A stretch of 64,000 nt of DNA, from NCBI RefSeq assembly GCF_042680885.1, contig NZ_JBHUEO010000005.1, forward strand, positions 62,001 to 126,000, given 5' to 3'. Each line of letters starts with the position of its first letter. Position 1 is the stretch's first letter. The translations under genes were made by a program, and so were the position numbers. The notes below the pieces were generated by a model, which worked only from the letters and a program-made list of their open reading frames with translations, was not told the origin of the DNA and made no database searches. Origin of the DNA: Siminovitchia sediminis (lineage in GTDB: Bacteria; Bacillota; Bacilli; Bacillales; Bacillaceae_C). This document shows positions 25,909-34,683 of the stretch, piece after piece.

Positions 25909-26895
25909 ATGAACCAAAAGATTAGAATTGGCATTAATGGATACGGAAACTTGGGGAGAGGCGTTGAATACGCATTGAAGCAAAATAAAGATATGGAGCT
26001 GGCGGCCATTTTCACCCGCAGAGACCCCAAGAGCCTTCAAACACTGGATTCATCTGCTAAGGTTGTACATATTTCAGAGGTGGAACAATATAAGGATAAA
26101 ATCGATGTCATGATTTTATGCGGCGGATCGGCAACGGATCTTCCGGAACAAGGGCCAGAATTTGCCAAACTTTTTAATACGATTGACAGCTATGATACCC
26201 ACGCAAAGATCCCCGAGTATTATGAAAAAATGGATGATGCGGCAAAATCAGGCAATCATATAAGCATTATTTCAGTCGGATGGGATCCAGGCATGTTCTC
26301 TATGAACCGTTTGCTTGGAGAAGCAATTCTTCCTGAGGGAGAGACATATACCTTCTGGGGAAAAGGACTTAGCCAAGGTCACTCAGATGCGGTCAGAAGG
26401 GTGCGGGGTGTAAAAGCAGGAGTCCAATATACGATACCGATTGAAGAAGCGGTCAATCGTGTCAGAAGCGGGGAGAATCCTGAATTGTCAACTAGAGAAA
26501 AACATTTGCGCGAATGTTATGTAGTTGCTGAGGAAGGAGCCGACAAGCAGAAAATTGAGCAGGACATCAAAACAATGCCCAACTATTTTGCCGATTATGA
26601 AACAACAGTACATTTCATTTCGGAAGAAGAATTGAAAAAGAACCACTCAAAGATGGTTCACGGGGGATTCGTGATTCGGAGCGGTATTACCGGAGAAAAC
26701 ACAAATCAGATTGTCGAATATTCTCTGAAACTTGACAGCAACCCTGAATTCACTTCAAGCATATTGGTGACCTATGCACGAGCCGCTTATAAAATGAGCC
26801 AAGAGGGTCAAGCGGGGGCAAAAACAGTCTTTGATGTGCCCATCGGACATTTATCTCCCAAAACTCCTGAGCAGCTTCGCAAGGAATTATTATAG
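25909..26895 (+). CDS. ddh: meso-Diaminopimelate dehydrogenase
   Basis: A 328-residue NADPH enzyme that makes meso-diaminopimelate from tetrahydrodipicolinate and ammonia in one step, for cell wall and lysine. The Rossmann start is GINGYGNLGRGVEYAL. The catalytic and substrate regions SVGWDPGMFSMNRLL and FWGKGLSQGHSDAVRRVRGVK are diagnostic, as is the C-terminal SSILVTYARAAYKM. Length equals the well-studied Corynebacterium and Lysinibacillus enzymes. The ATG follows GAGGAGG. This one-step route is uncommon among Bacillus relatives, which normally use the acetylase route (dapH/dapL). A strong terminator follows, so ktrD-ddh may form a two-gene unit. Confidence 0.93.
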   Translation: MNQKIRIGINGYGNLGRGVEYALKQNKDMELAAIFTRRDPKSLQTLDSSAKVVHISEVEQYKDKIDVMILCGGSATDLPEQGPEFAKLFNTIDSYDTHAKIPEYYEKMDDAAKSGNHISIISVGWDPGMFSMNRLLGEAILPEGETYTFWGKGLSQGHSDAVRRVRGVKAGVQYTIPIEEAVNRVRSGENPELSTREKHLRECYVVAEEGADKQKIEQDIKTMPNYFADYETTVHFISEEELKKNHSKMVHGGFVIRSGITGENTNQIVEYSLKLDSNPEFTSSILVTYARAAYKMSQEGQAGAKTVFDVPIGHLSPKTPEQLRKELL

Positions 26896-26922
26896 AAAAA
26901 ACCGGCGTATGCCGGTTTTTTT
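26896..26922 (+). terminator. Terminator of ddh
   Basis: AAAAACCGGC, loop GTAT, GCCGGTTTTT, then two more T. Confidence 0.9.
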
Positions 26923-27015
26923 GTGAAGAACTTCGTTTTGATGTATCAAGGTTGACAGAATGGACGGGGATCTCGTCTGGTCTATGCCGTCTTTAGACAA
27001 ACCCAAAAACGTACC

Positions 27016-27117
27016 CGGGGGGATCTCGGGTGACCGAAAGAGATAGACTTTTCAAAAAAGGTCACTGGAGAAATTTTCTGTTGCCCCAATGAGATAGAGT
27101 CCTCTAAAACAGTCACT
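27016..27117 (-). repeat. Degenerate 51-base tandem repeat between ddh and the radical SAM gene
   Basis: Two adjacent 51-base units (27067-27117 and 27016-27066, minus strand) share AGTGAC near the start, TCTATCTC in the middle and about 60 percent of positions by hand alignment. A third, poorer unit may precede them. Because 51 is a multiple of three, the minus strand stays open and shows SVT-LE-SISLG / PVTFFEKSISFG style repeats. No ribosome site or gene start was found, so I regard it as a non-coding repeat remnant. Confidence 0.5.
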
Positions 27118-27189
27118 GAAGACATCCGGTGATAGCGTGAGAACCCAAAACACAATGATTGCCAAAGTGGATTTTGCCCCTTTACTCGA

Positions 27190-28959
27190 TTATGCCATCT
27201 GGAAATGCTGCTCGGTTTCCAAAGGATAAAACGAGGACCGGCCGGTGGCAGGGTCAAAATAAACCAGGGCATAGGAGGTTTGTGGAATAATGTTTCCATT
27301 GTGTATATATTCACCTAATAAAAATGGGAACTTTTCAATAATCGTATGTTTATATAACTCGCGTTCATTTAACTTCAATGATGCAAATTCACTTCCCGCC
27401 AGACTGTTGTCCTCATTGATGGCGGAATAAATGTCGGTGCGCTCCTGCCTGCCGACCGAAGCGGAGGGGGACCACCATAGTTTCCTCGGCTTATAACGAT
27501 GGTTTAACAAATAATCATATTTCATAATGCCCTCAGCCAATTTTCTGTTCCTGATTTCCTTATCATGCAAAAACTGCAAAAGTCTTTTAAACAGGTCTTC
27601 CAGCTGGTGTCCGATGCGTGACCAGCCTTGTTCATCCCAATAAGAACCAAACTCCTGGAAGAAATCAAACGGCGTATCAAAACAGGCAGTTGTGATATAG
27701 TCTACCGCATGATCCATTCTGTGACCGTTCCAATATTTTTCCAATACATCTTCGACTTGCTTAATTTTTAAGACATCTTCAAAATCCAGCACATGATTTT
27801 GAAGTATTTCATACGGTGCCTGGTCCATATAAACGTATCCAAACTGTTTTGCAGATATTCTTAATCCGGTACCTCTGAGCATTTTTAAAAAGCCAAGCTG
27901 CAATTCTTCGGGCTTTAAGGCAAAGACATCATTAAATGTTTTCTTGAAGGAATGATAATCCTCTTCAGGAAGTCCTGCAATTAAATCCAGATGCTGGACG
28001 ATTTTCCCGCCGTCTTTTACCATCGTTACAGTTCTCGTCAGCTTTTCAAAGTTTTGACGCCTTTTAACAAGCTGATTCGTCAGGTCATTTGTGGATTGAA
28101 CTCCAATTTCAAAGCGAAAGAGCCCTGGCGGCGCATTTTTATTTAAAAAGTCGATGACTTCCGGACGCATGATGTCGCCCGTAATTTCAAATTGGAATAC
28201 AGTGCCGGGTACATGTTCATCAATTAAAAATTGAAACATTTCCATTGCATAGCTTCGGCTGATATTAAAAGTGCGGTCGACAAATTTGATGGTCTTGGCG
28301 CCATTCGCCATTAAGTATCTGATGTCTTCCTTCATTTGTTCGCGTTTAAAATACCTTACGCCCACTTCAATGGATGAAAGGCAAAATTGGCAGCTGAAAG
28401 GGCAGCCTCTGCTTGTTTCAATATAAGTCACCCGTTTGGATAAATTTTCTTTGTCTTCGGGAAAGCGGAAGGGTGATGGCATTTCTCTCAGATCTATTTT
28501 TTCCCTGATCGGGTTGATTACTGGTTTATCGTCCTTTACAAAACCAATTCCCAAAATGTCATCCGTACTGCCGCCATTTTTTAATGCATCAAGCAGCACT
28601 TTGAAAGTTTTTTCACCTTCTCCAATGACGATAAAGTCTATTTCTTTTAAACGCTTAAGCCAATAGACAACATCGTAGGAGACCTCTGGGCCTCCCAGTA
28701 TAATTTTGACTTCCGGAAGAACTTTTCGGATGATCTGAATGACTTTGATCGTTTCTTCGATGTTCCATATATAACAGCTAAACCCCAGGACATCCGGTTT
28801 TTTGGAAAAAAGGTCTGTTACAATATTGAGTGCGGGGTCATTGATGGTGTATTCTGCAAGCTCGATGGAATGTTCAGGCTCGGCAAATGCCTTTAAGTAC
28901 CGGATGGCCAGGTTGGTATGTATATATTTCGCATTCAGCGTACTGGCGATTACTTTCAT
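27190..28959 (-). CDS. B12-binding domain radical SAM protein (DUF4080 type)
   Basis: A 589-residue protein. An N-terminal cobalamin-binding-like Rossmann domain occupies about residues 1-140 (DVLGFSCYIWNIEET, IILGGPEVSY, VIGEGEKTF). A radical SAM barrel follows with the 4Fe-4S cysteines C186, C190 and C193 in RGCPFSCQFC. Next come the FEIGVQSTND and HLDLIAGLPEED segments typical of BchE/Elp3-like members. The last 200 residues are a DUF4080-like extension. The reaction is unknown; methyl transfer or ring chemistry are typical for B12-radical SAM enzymes. ATG 28959 follows AAGGAG; an in-frame extension upstream lacks a site. It is monocistronic. Confidence 0.8.
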   Translation of the reverse strand: MKVIASTLNAKYIHTNLAIRYLKAFAEPEHSIELAEYTINDPALNIVTDLFSKKPDVLGFSCYIWNIEETIKVIQIIRKVLPEVKIILGGPEVSYDVVYWLKRLKEIDFIVIGEGEKTFKVLLDALKNGGSTDDILGIGFVKDDKPVINPIREKIDLREMPSPFRFPEDKENLSKRVTYIETSRGCPFSCQFCLSSIEVGVRYFKREQMKEDIRYLMANGAKTIKFVDRTFNISRSYAMEMFQFLIDEHVPGTVFQFEITGDIMRPEVIDFLNKNAPPGLFRFEIGVQSTNDLTNQLVKRRQNFEKLTRTVTMVKDGGKIVQHLDLIAGLPEEDYHSFKKTFNDVFALKPEELQLGFLKMLRGTGLRISAKQFGYVYMDQAPYEILQNHVLDFEDVLKIKQVEDVLEKYWNGHRMDHAVDYITTACFDTPFDFFQEFGSYWDEQGWSRIGHQLEDLFKRLLQFLHDKEIRNRKLAEGIMKYDYLLNHRYKPRKLWWSPSASVGRQERTDIYSAINEDNSLAGSEFASLKLNERELYKHTIIEKFPFLLGEYIHNGNIIPQTSYALVYFDPATGRSSFYPLETEQHFQMA

Positions 28960-29087
28960 CTGTTGTGCAGCTCCTTTTGTTGCGCTCCTATTTTCTTTCA
29001 TTTTAACGAAGAATAAAGAAAACCACAAATTGATGTTAAAAAAAGAAGGAATTTTTTGAATAATGGCGAATGGTCCTATTGTAACAG

Positions 29088-29111
29088 AAAAAAGGAGCGA
29101 ACCATCGCTCC
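29088..29111 (-). terminator. Terminator of the acyltransferase gene
   Basis: Stem GGAGCGA / TCGCTCC (29094-29100 and 29105-29111), 4-base loop. On the minus strand it is followed by TTTTTT (plus A run 29088-29093). It overlaps the end of the gene's stop region. Confidence 0.75.
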
Positions 29112-29114
29112 AGA

Positions 29115-30134
29115 TTATGTCGAACTGTATTCATTTCTTAACCGGTTGGCTGCTTTCTTCCATCTGGTAAAAGTCATTTCAATAAAAGGCTGTGTTAAAC
29201 CGGTAATTAATTTACTTGAAAGGAGGGCGGTCAAAATAAGACTGGCAATCAATAAAATCGGCAATTGCATTTGATTAATATACTCCTCCATGTTCAGCCC
29301 TCTAAATGTCCGGATGATAAATCCGTGCAGCAAGTAAACGTACAAGGTATTTCTCCCCCAACGGGTAAAAAAGAATTGCCGTTTTGGAACAAATGCTAAA
29401 AAGCTTGCAGCCATTGCAGCTTGAACAGCATATATGACGGCCCGCTTCACCATTCCATAAAACTCTGCATTTCCCATCTCAATATAGGATTTTGAACCAA
29501 AAAACCATTTTTCATTAAAATCGGGGAAGCTAAGTAAGCCAACGGCTACAGTCACCATGATTAAAACTGCTCCCAGTTTTACCCTCGGCTGTACCAAGGC
29601 CTCAATCTGTTTCTTGCTCAAGTAATAACCGATTAAGAAAAACGGGAAAAAGACCAAGGTTCTCGATAAACTAAAATAAGTCGAAATCCAGTCGAAATAT
29701 CCTGCCCCAAGTCCGATCAGAACGGCAAGGGTGAGAGCGTATCCCGGTTTCATACGGTTAAAAATCAGCAGCATGATATGCCAGCAAAACAGGCTGATTA
29801 AGAACCAAAGTGACCAATGCGGCTGAAAAAGCTCCAATTGAAAGGTGTCTTTACTGTTTAAAAAGTAGTAAAATATTGCATAGACGATTTGAAATAAAAT
29901 GTATGGGAGAATTAATTTCTTTGTTATTTTGCTGATATATCCCTTTTCATAGATCCCTTTCGCGAAAAAGCCCGAAATCAAGATAAAGGCCGGCATGTGA
30001 AACGTATAAATAAATTTATACAAGAAAGAAATGAAGGCATTTGTATCAATGTAGGATTGAAGGAAATGCCCAAACACGACGAGAAAAATCAATAATATTT
30101 TAGCATTGTCAAAATAAGAATCTCGCTTTTTCAT
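29115..30134 (-). CDS. Acyltransferase family 3 membrane protein (YkrP-like)
   Basis: A 339-residue protein with about ten helices of the acyltransferase 3 / fucose-4-O-acetylase family. It has the family start RDSYFDNAKILLIFLVVFGH with the putative catalytic histidine, followed by YTFHMPAFILISGFF. These enzymes O-acetylate sugars of exopolysaccharide or peptidoglycan. The TTG at 30149 is in frame, but ATG 30134 follows AGGTGAT by 4 bases and is preferred. The B. subtilis counterpart in this gene neighbourhood is YkrP. No sugar biosynthesis genes are adjacent, so the acceptor is unknown. Confidence 0.8.
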   Translation of the reverse strand: MKKRDSYFDNAKILLIFLVVFGHFLQSYIDTNAFISFLYKFIYTFHMPAFILISGFFAKGIYEKGYISKITKKLILPYILFQIVYAIFYYFLNSKDTFQLELFQPHWSLWFLISLFCWHIMLLIFNRMKPGYALTLAVLIGLGAGYFDWISTYFSLSRTLVFFPFFLIGYYLSKKQIEALVQPRVKLGAVLIMVTVAVGLLSFPDFNEKWFFGSKSYIEMGNAEFYGMVKRAVIYAVQAAMAASFLAFVPKRQFFFTRWGRNTLYVYLLHGFIIRTFRGLNMEEYINQMQLPILLIASLILTALLSSKLITGLTQPFIEMTFTRWKKAANRLRNEYSST

Positions 30135-30251
30135 TTTTATCACCTGCAACTCTGTTCGTCACTCATTCACTTTACCCTCTACAATCATACTTAAACATTA
30201 CATTTAGGTAACAAAAGATGATGAGAGCGGGATGGAAAAGGAGAATCTAAT

Positions 30252-30737
30252 ATGTCATTTTATTATACTGAAATGGACAGTTCAATAGACAAATTGTTTC
30301 TATTGGCGACAGATGCTGGAATGACAGGGATTTATTTCAGTTATGATGAAATTCCAAATCAATTAAAAGAGTCGATGTCTCAACAAGATGACCATCTTGT
30401 TTTAAAAGAAGCTATTATTCAGCTGAGGGAATATTTTCAAGGAAAACGCCAAACATTCACCGTACCGTTATCTATTCAGGGGACAACCTTTCAAAAAGCA
30501 GTCTGGGAGCAGCTATTGGCTATTCCATACGGGGAAACGAGGTCGTATGCCGATATTGCTGCCGCTATTGAAAATGAAAAAGCTGTTAGGGCAGTCGGCC
30601 AAGCAAACAAGGCGAATCGTTTGCCTATTTTAATCCCTTGTCACCGTGTCATTGGAAAAAATAAAAGTTTAACAGGGTATGCGGGGAACCAAATCGATAA
30701 AAAGGAGCAGCTTCTTATATTGGAAGGTGTCTTATGA
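30252..30737 (+). CDS. ogt: Methylated-DNA--protein-cysteine methyltransferase
   Basis: A 161-residue suicide repair enzyme that removes O6-alkyl groups from guanine. The acceptor cysteine is C130 in LIPCHRVIG, the arginine finger helix is around KAVRAVGQANKANR, and the active-site segment FQKAVWEQLLAIPYGETRSYADIA is intact. The N-terminal domain is short, as in Ogt rather than Ada. ATG 30252 follows AAAAGGAGA. Confidence 0.93.
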   Translation: MSFYYTEMDSSIDKLFLLATDAGMTGIYFSYDEIPNQLKESMSQQDDHLVLKEAIIQLREYFQGKRQTFTVPLSIQGTTFQKAVWEQLLAIPYGETRSYADIAAAIENEKAVRAVGQANKANRLPILIPCHRVIGKNKSLTGYAGNQIDKKEQLLILEGVL

Positions 30738-30864
30738 CAGTAAGTATGAAAAAGAAACGAAGTTTTGTCATAAAGATGTCTTTTTTTGAATGACTGTTTA
30801 CAAACTTCCCTAATTTTGAGACAATAAGTCAGTCGAAGAGAACGATGTCGGAGGGAATTACTTT

Positions 30865-31122
30865 ATGTACAGCTGTCAGGATCAAAGGTTATTTTTAGCA
30901 AAGATACAGAAGAAACGTGAAGAAATGATGGTTCTAGGAGAAAAATACGGTCTTTGCGCGGATCAAACGGTGACCTGCAGCCGGGAATTGGACAAGCTGC
31001 TAAACGATTATTATTATAATTTCCAATCAGAAACCTCTCCAACGTCTTTTCATCAGATGCGTAAACCACCGTTTGCTCTATTTGCAAATGCCTATTCATC
31101 AAGAAAAATTCAAACTTCGTAA
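30865..31122 (+). CDS. Spo0E-family aspartyl-phosphate phosphatase
   Basis: An 85-residue protein with the Spo0E signature SRELD (residues 39-43) inside VTCSRELDKLLNDYY, preceded by a first helix (FLAKIQKKREEMMVLGEKYGL). Spo0E-like proteins are small two-helix phosphatases that remove phosphate from Spo0A and delay sporulation. The 35-residue tail after the motif is longer than in the smallest homologues such as YnzD and is rich in F, S and P. ATG 30865 follows GTCGGAGGG. It shares a bidirectional terminator with the convergent clpE. Confidence 0.87.
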   Translation: MYSCQDQRLFLAKIQKKREEMMVLGEKYGLCADQTVTCSRELDKLLNDYYYNFQSETSPTSFHQMRKPPFALFANAYSSRKIQTS

Positions 31123-31187
31123 CTATGTCAGGACAGGCCTAGTGTCATACCGGCTATGGGCAAGCCTGAAACTTCAAAGCACAAAAT

Positions 31188-31233
31188 AAAACGCTTGGGC
31201 CTTCAATCTTATGAAGCGCCCAAGCGTTTTTTC
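31188..31233. terminator. Bidirectional terminator between the spo0E-like gene and clpE
   Basis: Long stem AACGCTTGGGC / GCCCAAGCGTT (arms near 31190-31200 and 31218-31228) with inner pairing CTTCA / TGAAG. A T run follows on the plus strand (TTTTTTC), and AAAATAAAA on the left gives a T-rich tail on the minus strand. Confidence 0.85.
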
Positions 31234-31261
31234 TTTATTGGTGCCATTTACGACTGCAACA

Positions 31262-33415
31262 CTAAACAGCTTCTATTGGTTTAACAGTAATTTTTTCATT
31301 CTCCATAACAGCTTTAAGATGTTTTACATCTTCATGATCCAAGAGAAAATCTGCAATTTGATCTTCAAGCTGTTCTTGGATGGCCCGTCGAAGAGGACGT
31401 GCACCAAATTGTGGATGGTAACCGAGTTCGGCTAATTTTTCTTTTACTTCTTCTGTGATTTCTAGTTCTACATTTTGTTCTGACAACGAATGGATTAATT
31501 CAGCTATAAGAAGATCCACGATTTTTAACAAATGTTCTTTCGTAAGCTGATTGAACTCGATAATAGCATCAAAGCGGTTTAAGAATTCTGGTTTAAAGAA
31601 TGAGCCTAGTGTGTCCAAGATGCTTGTTTCTCTCAATGCATCACTCTTATCGAAACCAACTTTAATTTCTTTCACACTTGATCCGGCGTTGCTGGTCATA
31701 ATTATCACGGTATCTTTAAAGCTAACCGTTCTGCCTTGGCTGTCTGTCAATCTGCCGTCCTCCATGATTTGCAGGAACATATGCTGTACGTCAGGGTGCG
31801 CCTTTTCAATCTCATCAAGCAATATAATACTGTATGGATTGCGGCGTACTCTCTCAGTTAACTGACCGGCTTCTTCATGGCCAACATATCCTGGAGGTGA
31901 TCCGATCAACTTGGATACGCTGTGTTTTTCCATATATTCACTCATATCAAGCCGGATATAGGCATCTTTTGTCCCGAACAATTCTTCGGCCAGTACTCTT
32001 GTCAGTTCAGTTTTACCCACACCTGTTGGTCCTGCGAACAGGAAGGATCCGATTGGACGATTCTTGGCCTTTAATCCGGCGCGGCTGCGGCGGATGGCTT
32101 TAGCAACTTTCCTTACGGCCTCTTCCTGGCCGATGACTTTGGAAGACAGGCTGTGCACTAAATGTTTCATTTTCTTTTGTTCATCTGACTCCAGTTTACC
32201 TACAGGAATCCCTGTTTTCTGCGCAATGATCTCTTCAATGGTTTGCACATCTACAACCAGCCTGTGCTCAGAGGATTCTTCGTTAAGAATTTTCTCCAAG
32301 TACGTTTCTTCATCTCGGAGTTTAGCCGCTGTTTCATAATCTTCTTTGGCCAGAGCAGCTTGTTTTTCTTTTTCCAACTCTGCATATCTCTGTAACGCTT
32401 CTTCTTTATTTGGCTTAGTGATCATCAAGTTTATTTTTGATCCGGCTTCATCCATTAAATCAATCGCTTTGTCTGGAAGGAAGCGGTCTTGAATATAACG
32501 GTTTGACAAGTCTACACAAGCTTTTAGCGCTTCATTTGTATATGTCACACTGTGGAAGTTTTCATACTTGTCCTTTAAACCATGTAAAATTTCAAGGGCT
32601 TTTTCCAAGCTTGGTTCGCCGACCAGTACCGGCTGGAAGCGCCTTTCCAAAGCAGCATCTTTCTCAATTTGACGGTACTCTTTAAGCGTAGTTGCGCCAA
32701 TGACTTGGAGTTCGCCTCGGGCCAATGCCGGTTTTAAAATGTTACCGGCGTCCATGGATCCTTCAGCTGAGCCTGCACCCACAAGCAAGTGAATTTCGTC
32801 AATGAACAGCAAAACGTTTTTACGGTTTTGAAGTTCGGCAATAAGTTGTTTCATTCTTTCCTCAAATTGGCCTCTAATACCTGTATTAGCGACAAGAGAA
32901 GCCACATCAAGTAAGTAAACTTCTTTGTTTTTTAATTTAGAAGGGACAGTTTCTTCAATAATCTTTAAAGCCAGCCCTTCAGCAATCGCTGTTTTACCAA
33001 CGCCCGGCTCACCGATTAATACAGGATTGTTTTTATTTCTCCGGTTTAGAATTTCGATGACCCGGTGAATTTCTTCTTCACGCCCAATCACAGGGTCGAT
33101 TAATCCTGCTCGGGCAGCATCATTTAGATTGCGGCCAAACTGATCAAGAAATCCTCCGCCCTGACCTCCGGCACTTTGTTGAACGTGGGGGTTTATGTTT
33201 GGATGAAAGGAATGCCCGCCCGTACCTGGAAAACCTTTGAAGAAGTCATCCAAGTTTCCAAGATTGTTCCCAAACGGCAAGCCTTTCTTCGCAGGGTTAT
33301 TATTTTTTTCAGCGGCATAACAAGCAGAGCATAATGCCAGGGTTTGCTTTTGTCCGTTCATATTTACATGGAGATGAACATTAGCATTTCTTTGATTACA
33401 TTTGCTGCATATCAT
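31262..33415 (-). CDS. clpE: ATP-dependent Clp protease ATP-binding subunit ClpE
   Basis: A 717-residue HSP100 unfoldase that feeds damaged proteins to ClpP. The ClpE hallmark is an N-terminal zinc finger (C3, C6, C29, C32). The first AAA module carries GEPGVGKTA (Walker A) and LLFIDEIHLLVGAG. A coiled middle region with an UVR-like KLRDEE segment follows (KEDYETAAKLRDEETYLEKI). The second AAA module has GPTGVGKTE and ILLDEIEKAHPDV. No ClpC-type N domain pair is present. ATG 33415 follows TTGGAGGG. A cluster of CtsR operators and a promoter lie upstream, as in B. subtilis clpE, so strong heat and protein-damage induction is expected. Confidence 0.94.
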   Translation of the reverse strand: MICSKCNQRNANVHLHVNMNGQKQTLALCSACYAAEKNNNPAKKGLPFGNNLGNLDDFFKGFPGTGGHSFHPNINPHVQQSAGGQGGGFLDQFGRNLNDAARAGLIDPVIGREEEIHRVIEILNRRNKNNPVLIGEPGVGKTAIAEGLALKIIEETVPSKLKNKEVYLLDVASLVANTGIRGQFEERMKQLIAELQNRKNVLLFIDEIHLLVGAGSAEGSMDAGNILKPALARGELQVIGATTLKEYRQIEKDAALERRFQPVLVGEPSLEKALEILHGLKDKYENFHSVTYTNEALKACVDLSNRYIQDRFLPDKAIDLMDEAGSKINLMITKPNKEEALQRYAELEKEKQAALAKEDYETAAKLRDEETYLEKILNEESSEHRLVVDVQTIEEIIAQKTGIPVGKLESDEQKKMKHLVHSLSSKVIGQEEAVRKVAKAIRRSRAGLKAKNRPIGSFLFAGPTGVGKTELTRVLAEELFGTKDAYIRLDMSEYMEKHSVSKLIGSPPGYVGHEEAGQLTERVRRNPYSIILLDEIEKAHPDVQHMFLQIMEDGRLTDSQGRTVSFKDTVIIMTSNAGSSVKEIKVGFDKSDALRETSILDTLGSFFKPEFLNRFDAIIEFNQLTKEHLLKIVDLLIAELIHSLSEQNVELEITEEVKEKLAELGYHPQFGARPLRRAIQEQLEDQIADFLLDHEDVKHLKAVMENEKITVKPIEAV

Positions 33416-33440
33416 ATCGTTATCCCTCCAATATTTAAAT

Positions 33441-33469
33441 TTCGACTTTGACTTTGACTTTCTTTGACT
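33441..33469 (-). promoter_or_regulatory. CtsR operator cluster in the clpE leader
   Basis: On the minus strand, heptads AGTCAAA-GAA-AGTCAAA form a perfect CtsR site (33453-33469; consensus RGTCAAA-NAN-RGTCAAA). Two more overlapping GTCAAA/GTCGAAA heptads extend it to 33441. It lies 26 to 54 bases upstream of the clpE start. Confidence 0.85.
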
Positions 33470-33498
33470 AATGATTGATTAAAAAACAGGTCTTTTTG

Positions 33499-33515
33499 TT
33501 TGATCAAATTTGACC
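33499..33515 (-). promoter_or_regulatory. Second CtsR operator upstream of clpE
   Basis: GGTCAAA-TTT-GATCAAA on the minus strand, one mismatch in the second heptad, just downstream of the -10 box of the clpE promoter. Confidence 0.75.
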
Positions 33516-33525
33516 TTGTAGCTTT

Positions 33526-33554
33526 ATTATACACTGACCATTTTTGACTTTCAA
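33526..33554 (-). promoter_or_regulatory. clpE promoter overlapped by a third CtsR operator
   Basis: Minus strand TTGAAA (33554-33549), 17-base spacer, TATAAT (33531-33526). The spacer contains AGTCAAA-AAT-GGTCAGT (33549-33533), a CtsR site with a weaker second heptad. Repressor here would cover both promoter elements. Confidence 0.8.
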
Positions 33555-33627
33555 CCCTTTGATAAAAAAAGCAGATTTTTTTCGTACTTGTCTCATATGG
33601 ATAAAAGAGAGGAAAGGGGAGCATCAG

Positions 33628-34653
33628 TTGAAAAAATGGTCAGAGGCTTTCCAAGTAGCAGCTGTATTTGTCGGTACTATCGTGGGAGCTGGTTTTGCAA
33701 CAGGACGGGAGATCGTAGAGTTTTTTACCAGATTCGGTGCTTGGGGAACAGCAGCCATTTTACTTGCAGGGGTCCTGTTTATTATTTCAGGTGCAAAAAT
33801 GATGTTGATTGCGATTCACATAAAGGCACAGTCCTTTGAGGAACTCAATCAGTATTTATTTGGCAGGTTCTCTGCAGTTATGAATCTCTTCCTATTTATG
33901 ATGCTCGCAGGCGTATGTGCAGTCATGCTTTCCGGAGCGGAGGCCTTGTTTACGGAGCAGCTGAATCTTCCGCGTCATTCCGGGCTGCTTTTTACCGTGG
34001 TACTTACTTTAATTGTTCTGTCTGCAGGGATTAAAGGGTTGTTTGGTGTCAATGCCTTTGTTGTGCCCTTAATGGTATTTTTCACCTTTTTGGTGATGAT
34101 TCAGGTCTTTCAAACCGGCAGTAGTTTTCAGTCTGAATTTACTTTTTTGGATTGGAAGGAAGGGGTTCAAGCCGGACTATCAGCCTTTTCTTATGCAGCA
34201 TTTAATCTCGCTCTGGCTCAAGCTGTTTTAGTGCCAATGGCTATTGAGATTAACGACAGAAATACAGTAAGGCTGGGTGGAATCGTGGGCGGGGTGTTGC
34301 TGACCGTCATTTTATTATTGAGTCACATGACACTTGGCACACATACGGATCCTGCGGCCTATGAAATTCCGATGGCTGTCATCGTAAAGAGAGCAGCAGG
34401 GGGATTATATTTGATTTATCTTCTTATTATATATGGAGAGATCTTTACATCTGTCATCGGGAACTTGTATGGACTGGAAAAGCAAATACGACAATATATT
34501 CCCATCCGCAGTTTTTTCATTCACGCCGGTATATTGGCTGCAGTATATATCGTCAGTCTGGTCAAATATAGTACGCTGCTTGAATGGCTGTACCCGCTAT
34601 TCGGTTATGTCAGTATTGGTTTTTTATTGCTGTTGCTCATAAAAAAATCATAG
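33628..34653 (+). CDS. ykvI: YkvI-family membrane transporter
   Basis: A 341-residue integral membrane protein of about ten helices, in the APC-like YkvI family of unknown substrate. The N-terminus WSEAFQVAAVFVGTIVGAGFATGREIVEFF has the broken first helix (GTIVGAGFATG) seen in LeuT-fold carriers. A long in-frame extension back to 33544 overlaps the clpE promoter and is not used; TTG 33628 lies 6 bases after AAGGGGAG. It is divergent from clpE, as in B. subtilis. Function is not known. Confidence 0.8.
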   Translation: MKKWSEAFQVAAVFVGTIVGAGFATGREIVEFFTRFGAWGTAAILLAGVLFIISGAKMMLIAIHIKAQSFEELNQYLFGRFSAVMNLFLFMMLAGVCAVMLSGAEALFTEQLNLPRHSGLLFTVVLTLIVLSAGIKGLFGVNAFVVPLMVFFTFLVMIQVFQTGSSFQSEFTFLDWKEGVQAGLSAFSYAAFNLALAQAVLVPMAIEINDRNTVRLGGIVGGVLLTVILLLSHMTLGTHTDPAAYEIPMAVIVKRAAGGLYLIYLLIIYGEIFTSVIGNLYGLEKQIRQYIPIRSFFIHAGILAAVYIVSLVKYSTLLEWLYPLFGYVSIGFLLLLLIKKS

Positions 34654-34677
34654 CCTGGCGGCTGCACCAGGCTTTGT
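34652..34677. terminator. Terminator after ykvI, possibly bidirectional
   Basis: Stem AGCCTGG / CCAGGCT (34652-34658 and 34667-34673), 8-base loop. TTGT follows on the plus strand; on the minus strand ATGATTTTTTT follows. Confidence 0.65.
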
Positions 34678-34683
34678 AGACTT

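Noticed and set aside
26982..27314. 110-codon minus-strand open frame after the radical SAM gene
   Set aside because: Overlaps the C-terminal coding end of that gene in another frame and is explained by the 51-base tandem repeat.
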